A model generated the notes under the pieces. It saw nothing but the letters and a program-made list of their open reading frames with translations, was not told where the DNA came from and ran no database searches. Below, in pieces: positions 55,088 to 64,000 of a stretch of DNA of 64,000 bases. A program made the position numbers and the translations under genes. The DNA is taken from NCBI RefSeq assembly GCF_014652575.1, contig NZ_BMZB01000001.1:919700-983699 (forward strand), given 5' to 3'. Positions within the stretch are counted from its first letter, which is position 1. Every line of letters starts with the position of its first letter. Source of the stretch: Asticcacaulis endophyticus (GTDB lineage Bacteria > Pseudomonadota > Alphaproteobacteria > Caulobacterales > Caulobacteraceae).

Positions 55088-55708
55088 TTAAGACCACGAA
55101 TGGGCAAAGATATCGCAATCTTCCCAGCCTGCCAAATCAAGGGCGACCCGGTGCGGCAGGAAGTCGAAACATTTTTGCGCCAGTTCGGTGCGGCCTTCGC
55201 GGGCCAGCATCAGATCGAGCTTGGTGCGCAAAGCATGCAGATGCAGCACATCCGAAGCCGCATAGGCCAGTTGTTCGGGCGTCAGGGTATCCGCGCCCCA
55301 ATCGGACGATTGCTGGGCCTTGGATAGGTCAAGGCTCAGCAATTCACGCACCAGATCTTTCAGACCGTGGCGGTCAGTATAGGTGCGCGCCAGTTTGGAG
55401 GCGATCTTGGTGCAATAGACAGGTGTGGTTATGACGCCCAGATGAAGCTGGAACATGCCGATATCAAAGCGGCCATAGTGGAACAGCTTCAAAACCTTCG
55501 GGTCGGTCAGCAGGGCTTTGAGGTTCGGGGCCTGATAGGCCGGGCGCTGCATCCGTACCACATGGGCATGGCCGTCACCGGACGACAGTTGCACCACGCA
55601 CAGGTCATCGCGCCGAAAGCGCAGGCCCATGGTTTCAGAGTCAATGGCCACAACCGCCCCAAGGTCAAGGCCGTCCGGCAGGTCGCCATCATGGTAAAAA
55701 GTGGTCAC
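55088..55708 (-). CDS. rnd: ribonuclease D-like 3'-5' exonuclease, GTG start
   Basis: DEDDy exonuclease for RNA trimming. Catalytic blocks: VAIDSETMGL (Exo I, about 21-30), KLFHYGRFDIGMFQ (Exo II, about 75-88), and LAYAASDVLHLHAL (Exo III, about 147-160). At 206 aa it consists of the exonuclease domain only, without HRDC domains, the short form common in alphaproteobacteria. The start is GTG with CAGGA upstream. First gene of the run rnd, lptC, lptA, lptB, rpoN. Confidence 0.9.
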   Translation of the reverse strand: MTTFYHDGDLPDGLDLGAVVAIDSETMGLRFRRDDLCVVQLSSGDGHAHVVRMQRPAYQAPNLKALLTDPKVLKLFHYGRFDIGMFQLHLGVITTPVYCTKIASKLARTYTDRHGLKDLVRELLSLDLSKAQQSSDWGADTLTPEQLAYAASDVLHLHALRTKLDLMLAREGRTELAQKCFDFLPHRVALDLAGWEDCDIFAHSWS

Positions 55709-55870
55709 GCGCGAAGTCCTGAATAATACTGTGAAAATCGTACCTTTCGCCTAAGCCATGTTACGGGCTTCGTCAATTCACGCCTGTTCAAAGAGGAGGT
55801 TTCAGGCCAAAGATACGGGATGTGAAATAAATATTTTGATTTATTAAATAACTGCATGGACAGTGCCGCA

Positions 55871-56917
55871 ATGAAAACAATGCTGAAATCCTGTGGGACG
55901 GCTTTAGTGATGGCCGCAGTTCTGGCCGTGCCCGCTCACGCCGATATGATGATCCGCGACGGACAGGTGGTGGAATCTTCAGGTGCGCCGTTTGTCATGC
56001 GCGGCATCAATCACGCCCATCTGTGGTTTCCAAACCGGACGGAGCGGGCGCTCAAAGATATTGCCGCAACGGGGGCTAATACGGTGCGGATCGTGCTCGG
56101 CAATGGTGTGCGCTGGAACCGGACGTCTGAGCGGACGGTGCGCCAACTGATTGCGCGCTCAAAGGCCGCCGGTCTGATTGCCGTGCTGGAGGTCCATGAC
56201 ACGACCGGCTACGGCCAGACCGGAGACGGTGCGCCCAAAGATGCCGCCACCATCGCCCAGGCCACGGACTACTGGATCGGCATCAAGGACGCCCTGATCG
56301 GTCAGGAGGATTATGTCATCCTCAACATCGCCAATGAGCCATCAGGCAACGATGTGGCGGAAAGCTATTGGGTGGATGAACATAGGGCCGCCATTGTCCG
56401 CCTGCGGGCGGCGGGCTTAAAAAACGTCATCATGGTCGATGGTCCCAACTGGGGGCAGGACGGATCGCAAACCATGTTGCGGCGGGCGCGGGAAGTGTTT
56501 GAAGCTGACCCGCTGAAGAACACCCTATTCAGCGTCCACATGTATCAGGTCTACGACCGACCCGACGTGATCCGGGGCTATATCGACGGGTTCCGTTCGC
56601 AAGGGCTGGCTCTGGTGGTCGGGGAATTTGGCCCCGATCATGAGGGCGATCCGGTCGATGAGGCGACGATCTTTGACCTGACGAACCAGCACGGTATCGG
56701 CTATCTGGGCTGGTCATGGTCGGGCAATGGCCCAAAGGCACGCAATCTGGACATGACGGTGAAGTTCAATGCCCGCCACTTGACGCCGTGGGGCGAGCGC
56801 ATACTTCACGGCGAGGGGGGTATTAAAGCGACCTCAAAACCGGCGGCGATCTTTGAACAAGTCGCCGAAACACCGCCGGCCCGCAATATATTCAGCCGCT
56901 GGTTTGGAGTGGATTAG
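55871..56917 (+). CDS. secreted GH5 glycoside hydrolase, mannanase/cellulase-like, 348 aa
   Basis: Exported (beta/alpha)8-barrel glycosidase. Signal peptide MKTMLKSCGTALVMAAVLAV, cut after AHA. FVMRGINHAHLWFPNR at the barrel start resembles GH5 subfamily 8 mannanases. Acid/base Glu in ILNIANEPSG (about 155), nucleophile Glu in LVVGEFGPDHEG (about 251). Start chosen at the second ATG (55871), directly before the signal peptide. Stands alone on the plus strand; its promoter lies in the 160 bp shared with rnd. Hairpins follow at 56917-56990. Substrate is inferred only. Confidence 0.85.
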   Translation: MKTMLKSCGTALVMAAVLAVPAHADMMIRDGQVVESSGAPFVMRGINHAHLWFPNRTERALKDIAATGANTVRIVLGNGVRWNRTSERTVRQLIARSKAAGLIAVLEVHDTTGYGQTGDGAPKDAATIAQATDYWIGIKDALIGQEDYVILNIANEPSGNDVAESYWVDEHRAAIVRLRAAGLKNVIMVDGPNWGQDGSQTMLRRAREVFEADPLKNTLFSVHMYQVYDRPDVIRGYIDGFRSQGLALVVGEFGPDHEGDPVDEATIFDLTNQHGIGYLGWSWSGNGPKARNLDMTVKFNARHLTPWGERILHGEGGIKATSKPAAIFEQVAETPPARNIFSRWFGVD

Positions 56918-56990
56918 AGCGGAGCGATTTCCGCTCAAGCCGCCACTGAAGGCGGCGGCCAAGGTGGCGTAGCCACCGCCCGGCAAGGGA
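56917..56990 (+). terminator. cluster of three hairpins after the GH5 gene
   Basis: GAGCGGA/TCCGCTC, GCCGCC/GGCGGC and GGTGGC-GTA-GCCACC follow each other in 65 bases, then GGGACTAAAAAT. No long T run, so a REP-like cluster is as likely as a terminator. It lies between convergent genes. Confidence 0.5.
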
Positions 56991-57003
56991 CTAAAAATAA
57001 TGA

Positions 57004-58152
57004 TTAATCCGCCAAAAGGTGCAGTTCATCGATCGCGCAGATGATGTGATAAAGGCTCGACGCCGGGGCCGGTTCATCGACAAACGACCCATCGGGGTTC
57101 ATCTTATCGAGATAAAGACCGGCAATATCGGTGTTCAGATAAAGCTCCAACCCCTTGGCGGCGGTTACCGCCTTATCAACTGCAAAAGCTTTATCCCCGT
57201 CGGTTTCGGCCACGCTATAAAGGGCGACATAGGCCTTCATGCGTTCGGTCTGGGCCCACAGACGGGCCTTTTGATCCTTGGGTGAAAAATCGTCCCATAG
57301 CTCAAAAATGGTGACGTTGCGGTAATGGTCAGTGCCGTGGTTTTCGGCAATTTCGATCAGGCGTTTGGCGGGCGCGATAAAGCGGGTGTCACCGGTAATT
57401 CCGGCCCAGCGGATCAGCAGCCACGCCCATTCAAACTGATGACCGGGTTCAATGATTTGGCCCATCTCACCGTCGATCGGGTTCCAGTCGCCGTCGAAAT
57501 ATTCGCGCAGAGATCCCGTTTCAGGATGCAAAAACTTATCGAGGCAAAGGGCCGAAATCTCTGCGGCAACCTCATGCCATTTGTGATCGCCCCCGGCTTC
57601 GATCCACGCCAGACAGGCCTCAAACATGTGCATGTGCGGGTTGGTCTTGAGCGGCAGGGTACGGGGATTGGCTTCTTCAAAGCCGCGCACCGGGTGCTTA
57701 TAGTGGGTCAGCAAATGGTCACGAATGGCCACACCGGCGGCTTCCAGCGATGTATCGTGCGGGCGCACCTTAAAGGCCGAGGCGTAGGCCAAAAGCGCAA
57801 AGGCGTGGTCGTAAAAGTCAAACTCACCCTTGATGACGCTGCCGTCGGGGGCCAGCACGGCATAGAGCAGGCCTTCCGGCGTGCGCGCGGGGCCGGACAG
57901 CCACTTAAGGCCCTGATCGATGGCGGCATCCGTTTCGCCCATATAGCCCATGCGTTGGGCCAGTGCATAAGAATAGACCTGACGGGCGGCAACACGGGTG
58001 CGGCGCGGATCATCAACCGGCTTTGCGTCCAGCCCCAGCTTCTCAAAAAATCCGCCTTTTTCGGTGTCGCCCCCGACCTCCCACCACATCGGCAAGGCAT
58101 GGTCGAATAACCAGGATTTCAGGCGGCTTTGGGTGTCGGTTAAGGCGGACAT
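57004..58152 (-). CDS. AGE-family isomerase/epimerase, probable mannose(-6-P) isomerase
   Basis: An (alpha/alpha)6-barrel of the N-acylglucosamine 2-epimerase family: PMWWEVGGDTEKGGFFEKL, RVAARQVYSYALAQRMGY, YDHAFALLAYASAF, NPHMHMFEACLAWIEAGGD, QIIEPGHQFEWAWLLIRWA (catalytic His region) and a final LYHIICAIDELH. Within the operon galU, phosphomannomutase, manC, this gene, the likely role is fructose-6-phosphate to mannose-6-phosphate, replacing ManA. That is inference from context; free mannose or GlcNAc epimerase activity is possible. 8 bp after manC. Confidence 0.82.
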   Translation of the reverse strand: MSALTDTQSRLKSWLFDHALPMWWEVGGDTEKGGFFEKLGLDAKPVDDPRRTRVAARQVYSYALAQRMGYMGETDAAIDQGLKWLSGPARTPEGLLYAVLAPDGSVIKGEFDFYDHAFALLAYASAFKVRPHDTSLEAAGVAIRDHLLTHYKHPVRGFEEANPRTLPLKTNPHMHMFEACLAWIEAGGDHKWHEVAAEISALCLDKFLHPETGSLREYFDGDWNPIDGEMGQIIEPGHQFEWAWLLIRWAGITGDTRFIAPAKRLIEIAENHGTDHYRNVTIFELWDDFSPKDQKARLWAQTERMKAYVALYSVAETDGDKAFAVDKAVTAAKGLELYLNTDIAGLYLDKMNPDGSFVDEPAPASSLYHIICAIDELHLLAD

Positions 58153-58160
58153 GGGTGGTC

Positions 58161-59222
58161 TCAGACTTGAGGAAGGTTTTTGGCGGCTTCGGCGGCTTTT
58201 TTGACCTCTTGCGCCAGCGACAAAGGTGCGACCAGCACCCCTGCGGGCGTCGAGATAATCATGGTGTCACGCATGCCGATCACGGCCACCGGCGGGCCTT
58301 CGGCGCGGATCAGGCAGTTTTCGGCATCGATCAGGATTTTGGGCCCCATGCTGTGGTTGCCGCTCTCATCCTTGGCGCCCAGACGCCACAGTTCGCTGAA
58401 GCCGCCGACATCGGCCCAGCCGATATAGCAGGGGGCGACCGCGGCTTTTTCGGTGTTTTCCATGACCGCATAGTCGATGGAGATTGACGGGCACATCGAA
58501 AACGCTTCGGCTTCCAACTCAATGGTCTCTGCGTGGCGGTGGGCCTTGGCATAGGCGGCTTCGGACGCCGACAGCACTTCGGGGGCATAGGCCCGCAGTT
58601 CTTCGATCATCACCTGTGGGGAGAATAGGAAAATACCGGCGTTCCAGTCGTAACTGCCGTCCTCCAGATACGTCTTGGCGGTGTCCAGATTGGGCTTTTC
58701 AAGGAAGCGGCGCACCGCAAAAATGTTATCCCCCAGAGCCTCGCCGCGCTGAATATAGCCATAACCGGTTTCAGGGCTTAAGGGGCGAATGCCAAAGGTG
58801 ACGATCCGCTCGCGTGCCACGTCGGCCGAGGCCAGAACCACCTGACGGAAGGCCAGAGGCCGGGTGATAACGTGATCGGCGGGGGCCATCAGCACCAGGG
58901 CTTCGGGATCGTACTCCATCGCGGCCAGTGCGGCAACGGCGGCAACGGCGGCGGTATTGCGGGCCATCGGCTCGACAATGATCGCCTGCGGGCTGCGTCC
59001 GGCCTCTAGCAGTTGATCAAGGGCCACGGCGCGGTGGGACTTGCCGCAAATCACCATGGGTTTCAGGAAGTTGTCGCCCGACAAACGCAGGGCGGTTTCC
59101 TGAATCATGGTGTTTTCGGTGCCGAGGGCATGGAACTGCTTGGGCTTTTCAGGGGTCGACATTGGCCACAGGCGCGTGCCTGAACCGCCCGACATGATGA
59201 CCGGCAGAATTTTTAACGTCAT
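58161..59222 (-). CDS. manC: mannose-1-phosphate guanylyltransferase
   Basis: Makes GDP-mannose from mannose-1-phosphate and GTP. ILPVIMSGGSGTRLWPMS is the pyrophosphorylase signature; PKQFHALG, IVEPMARNTAAVAAVAAL, LMAPADHVI, GYGYIQRGE, FLEKPNLDTA and YDWNAGIFLF are all typical. 353 aa: only the nucleotidyltransferase part, without the C-terminal isomerase domain of bifunctional ManC, which fits a separate isomerase downstream. Start ATG 59222; GAGG overlaps a TTG two codons earlier. Confidence 0.95.
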   Translation of the reverse strand: MTLKILPVIMSGGSGTRLWPMSTPEKPKQFHALGTENTMIQETALRLSGDNFLKPMVICGKSHRAVALDQLLEAGRSPQAIIVEPMARNTAAVAAVAALAAMEYDPEALVLMAPADHVITRPLAFRQVVLASADVARERIVTFGIRPLSPETGYGYIQRGEALGDNIFAVRRFLEKPNLDTAKTYLEDGSYDWNAGIFLFSPQVMIEELRAYAPEVLSASEAAYAKAHRHAETIELEAEAFSMCPSISIDYAVMENTEKAAVAPCYIGWADVGGFSELWRLGAKDESGNHSMGPKILIDAENCLIRAEGPPVAVIGMRDTMIISTPAGVLVAPLSLAQEVKKAAEAAKNLPQV

Positions 59223-59306
59223 GTACCTCAACCCCAGTTAGTCTGTATTTATAGTTATTGTATGGCGTCTATCGGCGTCCGCCAAGAGGATTTGCCCCTT
59301 ACGGGA

Positions 59307-60809
59307 TTAAATCTCCTGGTTGAACTTGCCGATCTCAGAATAATTCGCCAGACGGGGTTTGATTTCCTTACGAAACAGGTCGCGCATATCGTCTTCGGAA
59401 CGTAAGGATTCGACCACAACCACCAGTTCGGGCTTGTTAGATGACGCGCGCACCAGCACCCATGAACCATCCTCAAGGTGGACGCGCGCGCCATTGACCG
59501 TGATGACCTCAAGGATCTTGCGACCGAGGATTTCACCACCGGCGGCATGCAGGTCGACATATTCCTGCACGATGCGCTCCAGCACCTGATACTTCACTTC
59601 GTCGCCGCAATGGGGCGACATGGTCAGCGACGTAAAGGCCTGCGGCAGGGCGCTTTTCAGTTCTGACAATGACTTGCCCGGATTGCGCTCCATCATGGCC
59701 AGGATCGCACCGGCGGCGACCAGACCATCGTCATAGCCGCGCCCGATATCACCGGCCAGGAAGAAGTGGCCCGACTTTTCAAAGCCCGCCAGAGCGTTCA
59801 GCTCAGCGGTCTTGCGCTTGATGTAGGAGTGGCCGGTTTTCCAATAGACGGTTGTGGCACCGTTCTTTTTAAGGATCTCGTCGGTCTTATAAAGGCCGGT
59901 CGATTTAACATCGACGATGAAGGTCGCGTCCTTATAGATTTCGCTTAAGTCACGCGCCAGCATCAGGCCGATCTTATCGGCAAAGATTTCTTCGCCGGTA
60001 TTGTCAACCACGCCGCAGCGGTCGCCGTCGCCGTCGAAACCGAGCGCCAGGTCGGCGCCGTATTCTTTGACGGCCTTCGACATTTCGACCAGCATTTCGT
60101 GGTCTTCCGGGTTCGGATTATATTTCGGGAAGGTGTTATCAAGATCACAATCCATCTCGATCACCTCAACGCCCATAGCGCGCAGGGCTTGCGGGGCAAA
60201 GGCCCCGGCCGTGCCGTTACCGCAGGCGCAAACGACCTTGAGCGGACGCGTGATCTTGGTCTTGGCCACCACATCAGCCAGATAGCGTTCCTGAACACCT
60301 TCGACCAGCGTCAAGGAGCCACCGGATTTTTCGACGCCCAGACCGCCCATGACGATCTCTTTCAGGCGGCCCATTTCGTCCGGCCCGAAGGTCAGCGGGG
60401 CCTGACAGCCCATCTTGACGCCGGTCCAGCCGTTGTCATTGTGGGAAGCGGTGACCATGGCCACGCACGGCGCGTCCAGATCAAACTGCGCAAAGTAAGC
60501 GATCGGCGACAGGCACAGCCCGATATCGAGCACTTCGCAGCCCGATTGCAGCAGGCCGATGATCAGGGCGTTCTTGATATTGATCGAATAGGAGCGGTAG
60601 TCGTGACCGACGACGATACGTGGTTTTACGCCGCGTTCCTGCACATAGGTGCCCAGGCCTAGCCCCAGAGCCTGAATACCCAGAAGGTTGATTTCGTCGC
60701 CAAACAGCCAGCGCGCGTCATATTCACGAAAGCCTGTGGTCTTAACAAAGGCCTGCGTCTCGTTTTCAAACGTATTGGCTTTGATGTCAGTTCTGGGTTT
60801 CAGAGTCAT
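59307..60809 (-). CDS. manB: phosphomannomutase/phosphoglucomutase
   Basis: Interconverts hexose 6- and 1-phosphates. FREYDARWLFGDEI start; active-site phosphoserine in AMVTASHNDNGWTGVKMG (about 120-137); metal loop LALGFDGDGDRCGVVD (about 254-269); sugar loop GFEKSGHFFLAGD; and phosphate-binding VRASSNKPELVV near the end. 500 aa. 24 bp after galU. Likely feeds both mannose-1-phosphate for ManC and glucose-1-phosphate for GalU and RmlA. Confidence 0.93.
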   Translation of the reverse strand: MTLKPRTDIKANTFENETQAFVKTTGFREYDARWLFGDEINLLGIQALGLGLGTYVQERGVKPRIVVGHDYRSYSINIKNALIIGLLQSGCEVLDIGLCLSPIAYFAQFDLDAPCVAMVTASHNDNGWTGVKMGCQAPLTFGPDEMGRLKEIVMGGLGVEKSGGSLTLVEGVQERYLADVVAKTKITRPLKVVCACGNGTAGAFAPQALRAMGVEVIEMDCDLDNTFPKYNPNPEDHEMLVEMSKAVKEYGADLALGFDGDGDRCGVVDNTGEEIFADKIGLMLARDLSEIYKDATFIVDVKSTGLYKTDEILKKNGATTVYWKTGHSYIKRKTAELNALAGFEKSGHFFLAGDIGRGYDDGLVAAGAILAMMERNPGKSLSELKSALPQAFTSLTMSPHCGDEVKYQVLERIVQEYVDLHAAGGEILGRKILEVITVNGARVHLEDGSWVLVRASSNKPELVVVVESLRSEDDMRDLFRKEIKPRLANYSEIGKFNQEI

Positions 60810-60833
60810 GGGGTGTCCGTCAGTGATCGCGGA

Positions 60834-61709
60834 TTAATTGAAAAAGGGCGAGAGGGCGGCGCGGGCCGCGTCACCCAGATCGGCACGCTTCAAGGCCAGC
60901 GCGACATTGGCCCGCAGAAGGCCGATCTTGTCGCCGCAGTCATAGGTCACGCCGTCATATTCTAACGCATGGAAGCTTTGGTCCTGCATCAGCTTGAACA
61001 TGGAGTCGGTGAGCTGGATCTCGTTACCGGCGCCTTTTTCCTGGGTGGCCAGGTAATCGAAAATTTCCGGTTGCAGGATATAGCGGCCGGAGACAATCAG
61101 ATTGGACGGGGCCGTGCCCTTGGCCGGTTTTTCGACCATGCCGGTCATCTTATTGAGGCGGCCATTTTGGGATTCAAGGGCGACCACGCCGTACTGGTGA
61201 GTCTGGTCGTGCGGGACCTGCTCAACGACAATGATATTGCCACCTACTTGATCATAGGCATCGATGGCCTGTTTCAGGGCGGAGACCTCAGAATCCATAA
61301 CCATGTCCGGCAGCAGGACCGCGAAAGGCTCATCGCCGATAATGTCACGGGCAGCATAGACGGCGTGACCGAGGCCGAGCGGCTGCATCTGGCGAATGAA
61401 GCTCATCTCACCGGGCTTAGGCAGTTCGGCCAGAAGTTCATCCAGAATGGCGGTTTTATTCTTGGCGCGTAACTGCGCCTCTAGTTCGACCTGATGGTCG
61501 AAATAGTCTTCGATTGAGCCCTTGGCGCGGCCGGTGACGAAGACGAAATGCTCAATGCCTGCGGCGCGCGCTTCGGCGACCACATAGGACAGGATAGGCC
61601 GGTCAACGACGTTCAGTAATTCTTTGGGTACGACCTTGGTGCCCGGCAGGACACGTGTTCCGAGACCGGCAACCGGCAGGACGGCTTTACGAACTTTAGA
61701 TTTGGTCAA
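60834..61709 (-). CDS. galU: UTP-glucose-1-phosphate uridylyltransferase, TTG start
   Basis: Makes UDP-glucose. KAVLPVAGLGTRVLPGTKVVPKELL is the uridylyltransferase start (cited as VLPVAGLGTRVLPGTK); VTGRAKGSIEDYFD, QPLGLGHAVYAARD, FAVLLPDMVMD, VEKPAKGTAPSNLIVSGRYIL and TYDCGDKIGLL are intact. I chose the TTG at 61709 because GAGAGG is 6 nt upstream and it gives the normal 291 aa; the extended N-terminus to 61772 is hydrophobic, aromatic and unsupported. First gene of the operon; divergent from galE over about 200 AT-rich bases. Confidence 0.94.
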   Translation of the reverse strand: MTKSKVRKAVLPVAGLGTRVLPGTKVVPKELLNVVDRPILSYVVAEARAAGIEHFVFVTGRAKGSIEDYFDHQVELEAQLRAKNKTAILDELLAELPKPGEMSFIRQMQPLGLGHAVYAARDIIGDEPFAVLLPDMVMDSEVSALKQAIDAYDQVGGNIIVVEQVPHDQTHQYGVVALESQNGRLNKMTGMVEKPAKGTAPSNLIVSGRYILQPEIFDYLATQEKGAGNEIQLTDSMFKLMQDQSFHALEYDGVTYDCGDKIGLLRANVALALKRADLGDAARAALSPFFN

Positions 61710-61910
61710 GTTAGACCTCTCGAAATAAGAAAAACAAAAGAAATAGGGTACAAAAATATTTCGCTTATGCAAAATAATAGGCTAAAGCCAGATGACGGGA
61801 ACCGCAATGGCCCATTTGTAATTTTTTAGCATCACGAATGTAAATTTTATTTAAATTGAAGCGGTTAAGGTTAAGAAAATCAGGCCGCACGATATCCGGA
61901 GCGATTTTAT

Positions 61911-62891
61911 ATGTCAAAAGCTGTATTGGTGGCGGGTGGTGCGGGTTATATTGGGGCGCAGACCTGCAAGGTCTTGCACCAGTCGGGTTATATACCTGTA
62001 ACGCTTGACAGTTTGGTGACCGGCCACGAAGGGGCGGTCAAGTGGGGGCCGCTGATTAAGGCGGATCTGCGCGATCGGGAGGCCATTCTTAAGGCCATTG
62101 AAACCTATGGCATCACCTCGGCCATCCATTTTGCCGCCTTTAGCCTTGTGGGCGAAAGCACGCGCGATCCGGCCAAATACTACGACAACAATGTCGCCGC
62201 CGCGACGGCCTTTACCTCGGCCCTGATCGAGGGTGGCGTTAAAGCGATGGTGTTTTCCTCGACGGCAGCCACCTACGGCACGCCCCAAAGCGACCTGATC
62301 CCGGAAACCCACCCGACCCAGCCGATCAACCCTTATGGGGCGTCCAAGCTGGCCTTTGAGCAGGCGCTGTACTGGATGGGGCAGGCGCATGGCCTCAAGC
62401 ACACCATCCTGCGCTACTTCAATGCCGCGGGCGCTGACCCGGACGGTGAGATCGGCGAAAGCCACCTGTGTGAAACCCACCTCATTCCGCTGATGTGTCA
62501 GGCCGCCTTGGGTAAGGGCAAGCCGCTGACCGTGTTTGGCACCGACTATGATACCCGCGATGGCACGCCTGTGCGCGACTATATCCACGTCGTCGATCTG
62601 GCCACCGCCCACGTGGCGGCGATTGAACGCCTGCTGAACGGTGGCGACAGCCAGATTTTCAACGTCGGCACCGGTGAGGGCCTGACCGTGCTGGAGGTCA
62701 TCAAAATGGCCGAGAAGGTGTTGGGCATAGAGGTGCCGCACAGCTTTGGCCCGCGCCGTGAGGGGGACCCCCAAGCACTGGTGGCCGATGTCGCCAAGAT
62801 CAAGTCCATGCTCGACTGGCAGCCGAAATACAGTGATCTGGAAACCCTGATCCGCACGGCGGCCCATTGGCAGAAAACGCGGCCTTATTAA
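61911..62891 (+). CDS. galE: UDP-glucose 4-epimerase
   Basis: Interconverts UDP-glucose and UDP-galactose. VLVAGGAGYIGAQTCKVL, IHFAAFSLVGES, VFSSTAATYGTP, NPYGASKLAFEQAL (Tyr-Lys pair), LRYFNAAGADPDGEIGE and RDYIHVVDLATAHV are diagnostic. 326 aa. GGAG lies before the ATG. Followed after 85 bp by the decarboxylase gene on the same strand. Confidence 0.95.
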   Translation: MSKAVLVAGGAGYIGAQTCKVLHQSGYIPVTLDSLVTGHEGAVKWGPLIKADLRDREAILKAIETYGITSAIHFAAFSLVGESTRDPAKYYDNNVAAATAFTSALIEGGVKAMVFSSTAATYGTPQSDLIPETHPTQPINPYGASKLAFEQALYWMGQAHGLKHTILRYFNAAGADPDGEIGESHLCETHLIPLMCQAALGKGKPLTVFGTDYDTRDGTPVRDYIHVVDLATAHVAAIERLLNGGDSQIFNVGTGEGLTVLEVIKMAEKVLGIEVPHSFGPRREGDPQALVADVAKIKSMLDWQPKYSDLETLIRTAAHWQKTRPY

Positions 62892-62976
62892 TTTAAGATG
62901 ATATGGGCTATTAAAGGCCCGCTAACGGTAAGCGTCTTAAGCTATTTTTTTAATTATATGTTTCCCGGAGCTTACC

Positions 62977-63951
62977 ATGCATTTGATGAAGCGTATTCTG
63001 GTTACTGGCGGCGCTGGGTTTTTAGGTTCGCATCTGTGTGAGCGGCTGCTGGGCGAAGGGGCCCATGTCATCTGCCTCGACAATTTTTATACCGGCGCGC
63101 ACGTCAATATTCAGCACCTGCGCGACCATCCGAATTTTGAACTTCTGCGCCACGATATTACCCATCCGCTGTTTATCGAGTGCGATGAGATCTACAATCT
63201 GGCCTGTCCGGCGTCACCAATTCATTATCAGCGCGATCCGGTGCAGACGATCAAGACCTCGGTCATGGGCTCGGTCAACATGCTGGGCCTGGCCAAGCGC
63301 CTCAAAGCCAAGATTTTTCAGGCCTCGACCTCAGAAGTTTACGGCGACCCCAGCGTCCACCCTCAGCCGGAATCTTACTGGGGCAATGTCAACACTATCG
63401 GCCCGCGCTCCTGCTATGATGAGGGCAAGCGCTGTGCTGAGACCCTGTTCTTTGACTATCGCCGCCAACATGGTTTGAATATCAAGGTCGTGCGGATCTT
63501 CAACACCTATGGCCCGCGCATGCATCCCAATGATGGCAGGGTGGTCTCAAGCTTTATCGTGCAGGCCCTGATGGGGCGCGACATCACCATCTTCGGCGAA
63601 GGTTTGCAGACCCGCTCGTTCTGTTATGCCGATGACCTGATCGAAGGCTTTGTGCGCCTGATGAACACTCCTGATGATATCACCGGCCCGATCAATATCG
63701 GCAATCCCGGTGAGTTCACCATGCTGGAGCTGGCCCAGATGGTGATCGATATCACCGGCTCGAAATCAAAGATCGTGCACATGCCTCTGCCGCAGGATGA
63801 CCCCAAGCAGCGTCGGCCCGATATCACTCAGGCGCAGGAAAAGCTGGGCTGGGAACCGAAGGTGCCGCTGCGTGAGGGGCTGACCAAAACCGTCAATTAC
63901 TTTGATGGTCTGGTGAAAAACGGCGCGCTTGAGGGCATGTTTAAGTTTTAG
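62977..63951 (+). CDS. UDP-glucuronate decarboxylase (UDP-xylose synthase)-like SDR
   Basis: Would convert UDP-glucuronate to UDP-xylose. [72 protein letters not shown] (the YDEGKR block with Tyr-Lys is characteristic), [21 protein letters not shown] and [10 protein letters not shown] match this group. 324 aa. ATG 62977 with GGAG 6 nt upstream is preferred over the ATG at 62986. No UDP-glucose dehydrogenase is in the window to supply its substrate. A terminator overlaps the stop. Confidence 0.9.
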   Translation: MHLMKRILVTGGAGFLGSHLCERLLGEGAHVICLDNFYTGAHVNIQHLRDHPNFELLRHDITHPLFIECDEIYNLACPASPIHYQRDPVQTIKTSVMGSVNMLGLAKRLKAKIFQASTSEVYGDPSVHPQPESYWGNVNTIGPRSCYDEGKRCAETLFFDYRRQHGLNIKVVRIFNTYGPRMHPNDGRVVSSFIVQALMGRDITIFGEGLQTRSFCYADDLIEGFVRLMNTPDDITGPINIGNPGEFTMLELAQMVIDITGSKSKIVHMPLPQDDPKQRRPDITQAQEKLGWEPKVPLREGLTKTVNYFDGLVKNGALEGMFKF

Positions 63952-63983
63952 ACCATATGTTTTTAAGTAAAAACATATGGTCT
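63950..63983 (+). terminator. rho-independent terminator after the decarboxylase gene
   Basis: AGACCATATGTTTTTA-type stem: AGACCATATGTTTTT pairs with AAAAACATATGGTCT around a short loop, followed by AGCTTTATTTT. It overlaps the last two bases of the stop codon. Confidence 0.85.
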
Positions 63984-64000
63984 AGCTTTATTTTAGTCCC

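Overview
The window looks like the chromosome of an alphaproteobacterium of the Caulobacterales, plausibly an Asticcacaulis-like organism. This is an inference from gene content and order, not from a search. Pointers are a Caulobacter-like RpoH, a run of rnd, lptC, lptA, lptB, rpoN, long-form hpf and ptsN, the sequence of IF-3, and type I secretion plus RTX proteins lying among O-antigen sugar genes, as around the Caulobacter S-layer locus. There are no rRNA or tRNA genes, no CRISPR array, no insertion sequence and no prophage that I can see. Genes are densely packed on both strands.

Layout. 0-20 kb is mostly housekeeping: cupin, infC (AUU start), a GT4 glycosyltransferase, an alpha/beta hydrolase, a YeeZ-like reductase with the KdsD arabinose-5-phosphate isomerase, small unknowns, thiD, two tandem paralogous periplasmic proteins, serC, a PagL-like lipid A deacylase, purA, a receiver-domain protein, rpoH, rluD, exbD, folE, cysS, an SRPBCC protein, an IscU-like protein and a transaldolase.

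20-46 kb is the surface region. It holds the two halves of an ABC-2 polysaccharide exporter (wzm at 19.9 kb, wzt at 33.5 kb), split by a carbohydrate sulfotransferase and two very large tail-to-tail RTX proteins. One RTX protein is an intact serralysin-type metalloprotease. The other is a 1957-residue relative that has lost every zinc ligand and the catalytic glutamate. Around them are GDP-mannose dehydratase and a GDP-fucose-synthase-like reductase, a glycosyltransferase, an FkbM methyltransferase, the full dTDP-L-rhamnose set (rmlCBDA), rimO, and a type I secretion membrane fusion protein and ABC transporter that could export the RTX pair.

46-56 kb holds small membrane and stress genes, two repeat-rich intergenic stretches, then ptsN, hpf, rpoN, lptB, lptA, lptC and rnd on the minus strand. 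56-64 kb returns to sugars: a secreted GH5 glycosidase, then galU, phosphomannomutase, manC and an AGE-family isomerase in one operon, and galE and a UDP-glucuronate decarboxylase on the other strand.

Together the sugar genes supply GDP-mannose, GDP-6-deoxyhexose, dTDP-rhamnose, UDP-glucose, UDP-galactose and UDP-xylose. These could feed a surface polysaccharide exported by Wzm/Wzt and possibly sulfated and methylated. Type I secreted RTX proteins would then sit on, or be processed at, that surface. The intact-protease and pseudoprotease pair is the most unusual element of the window.
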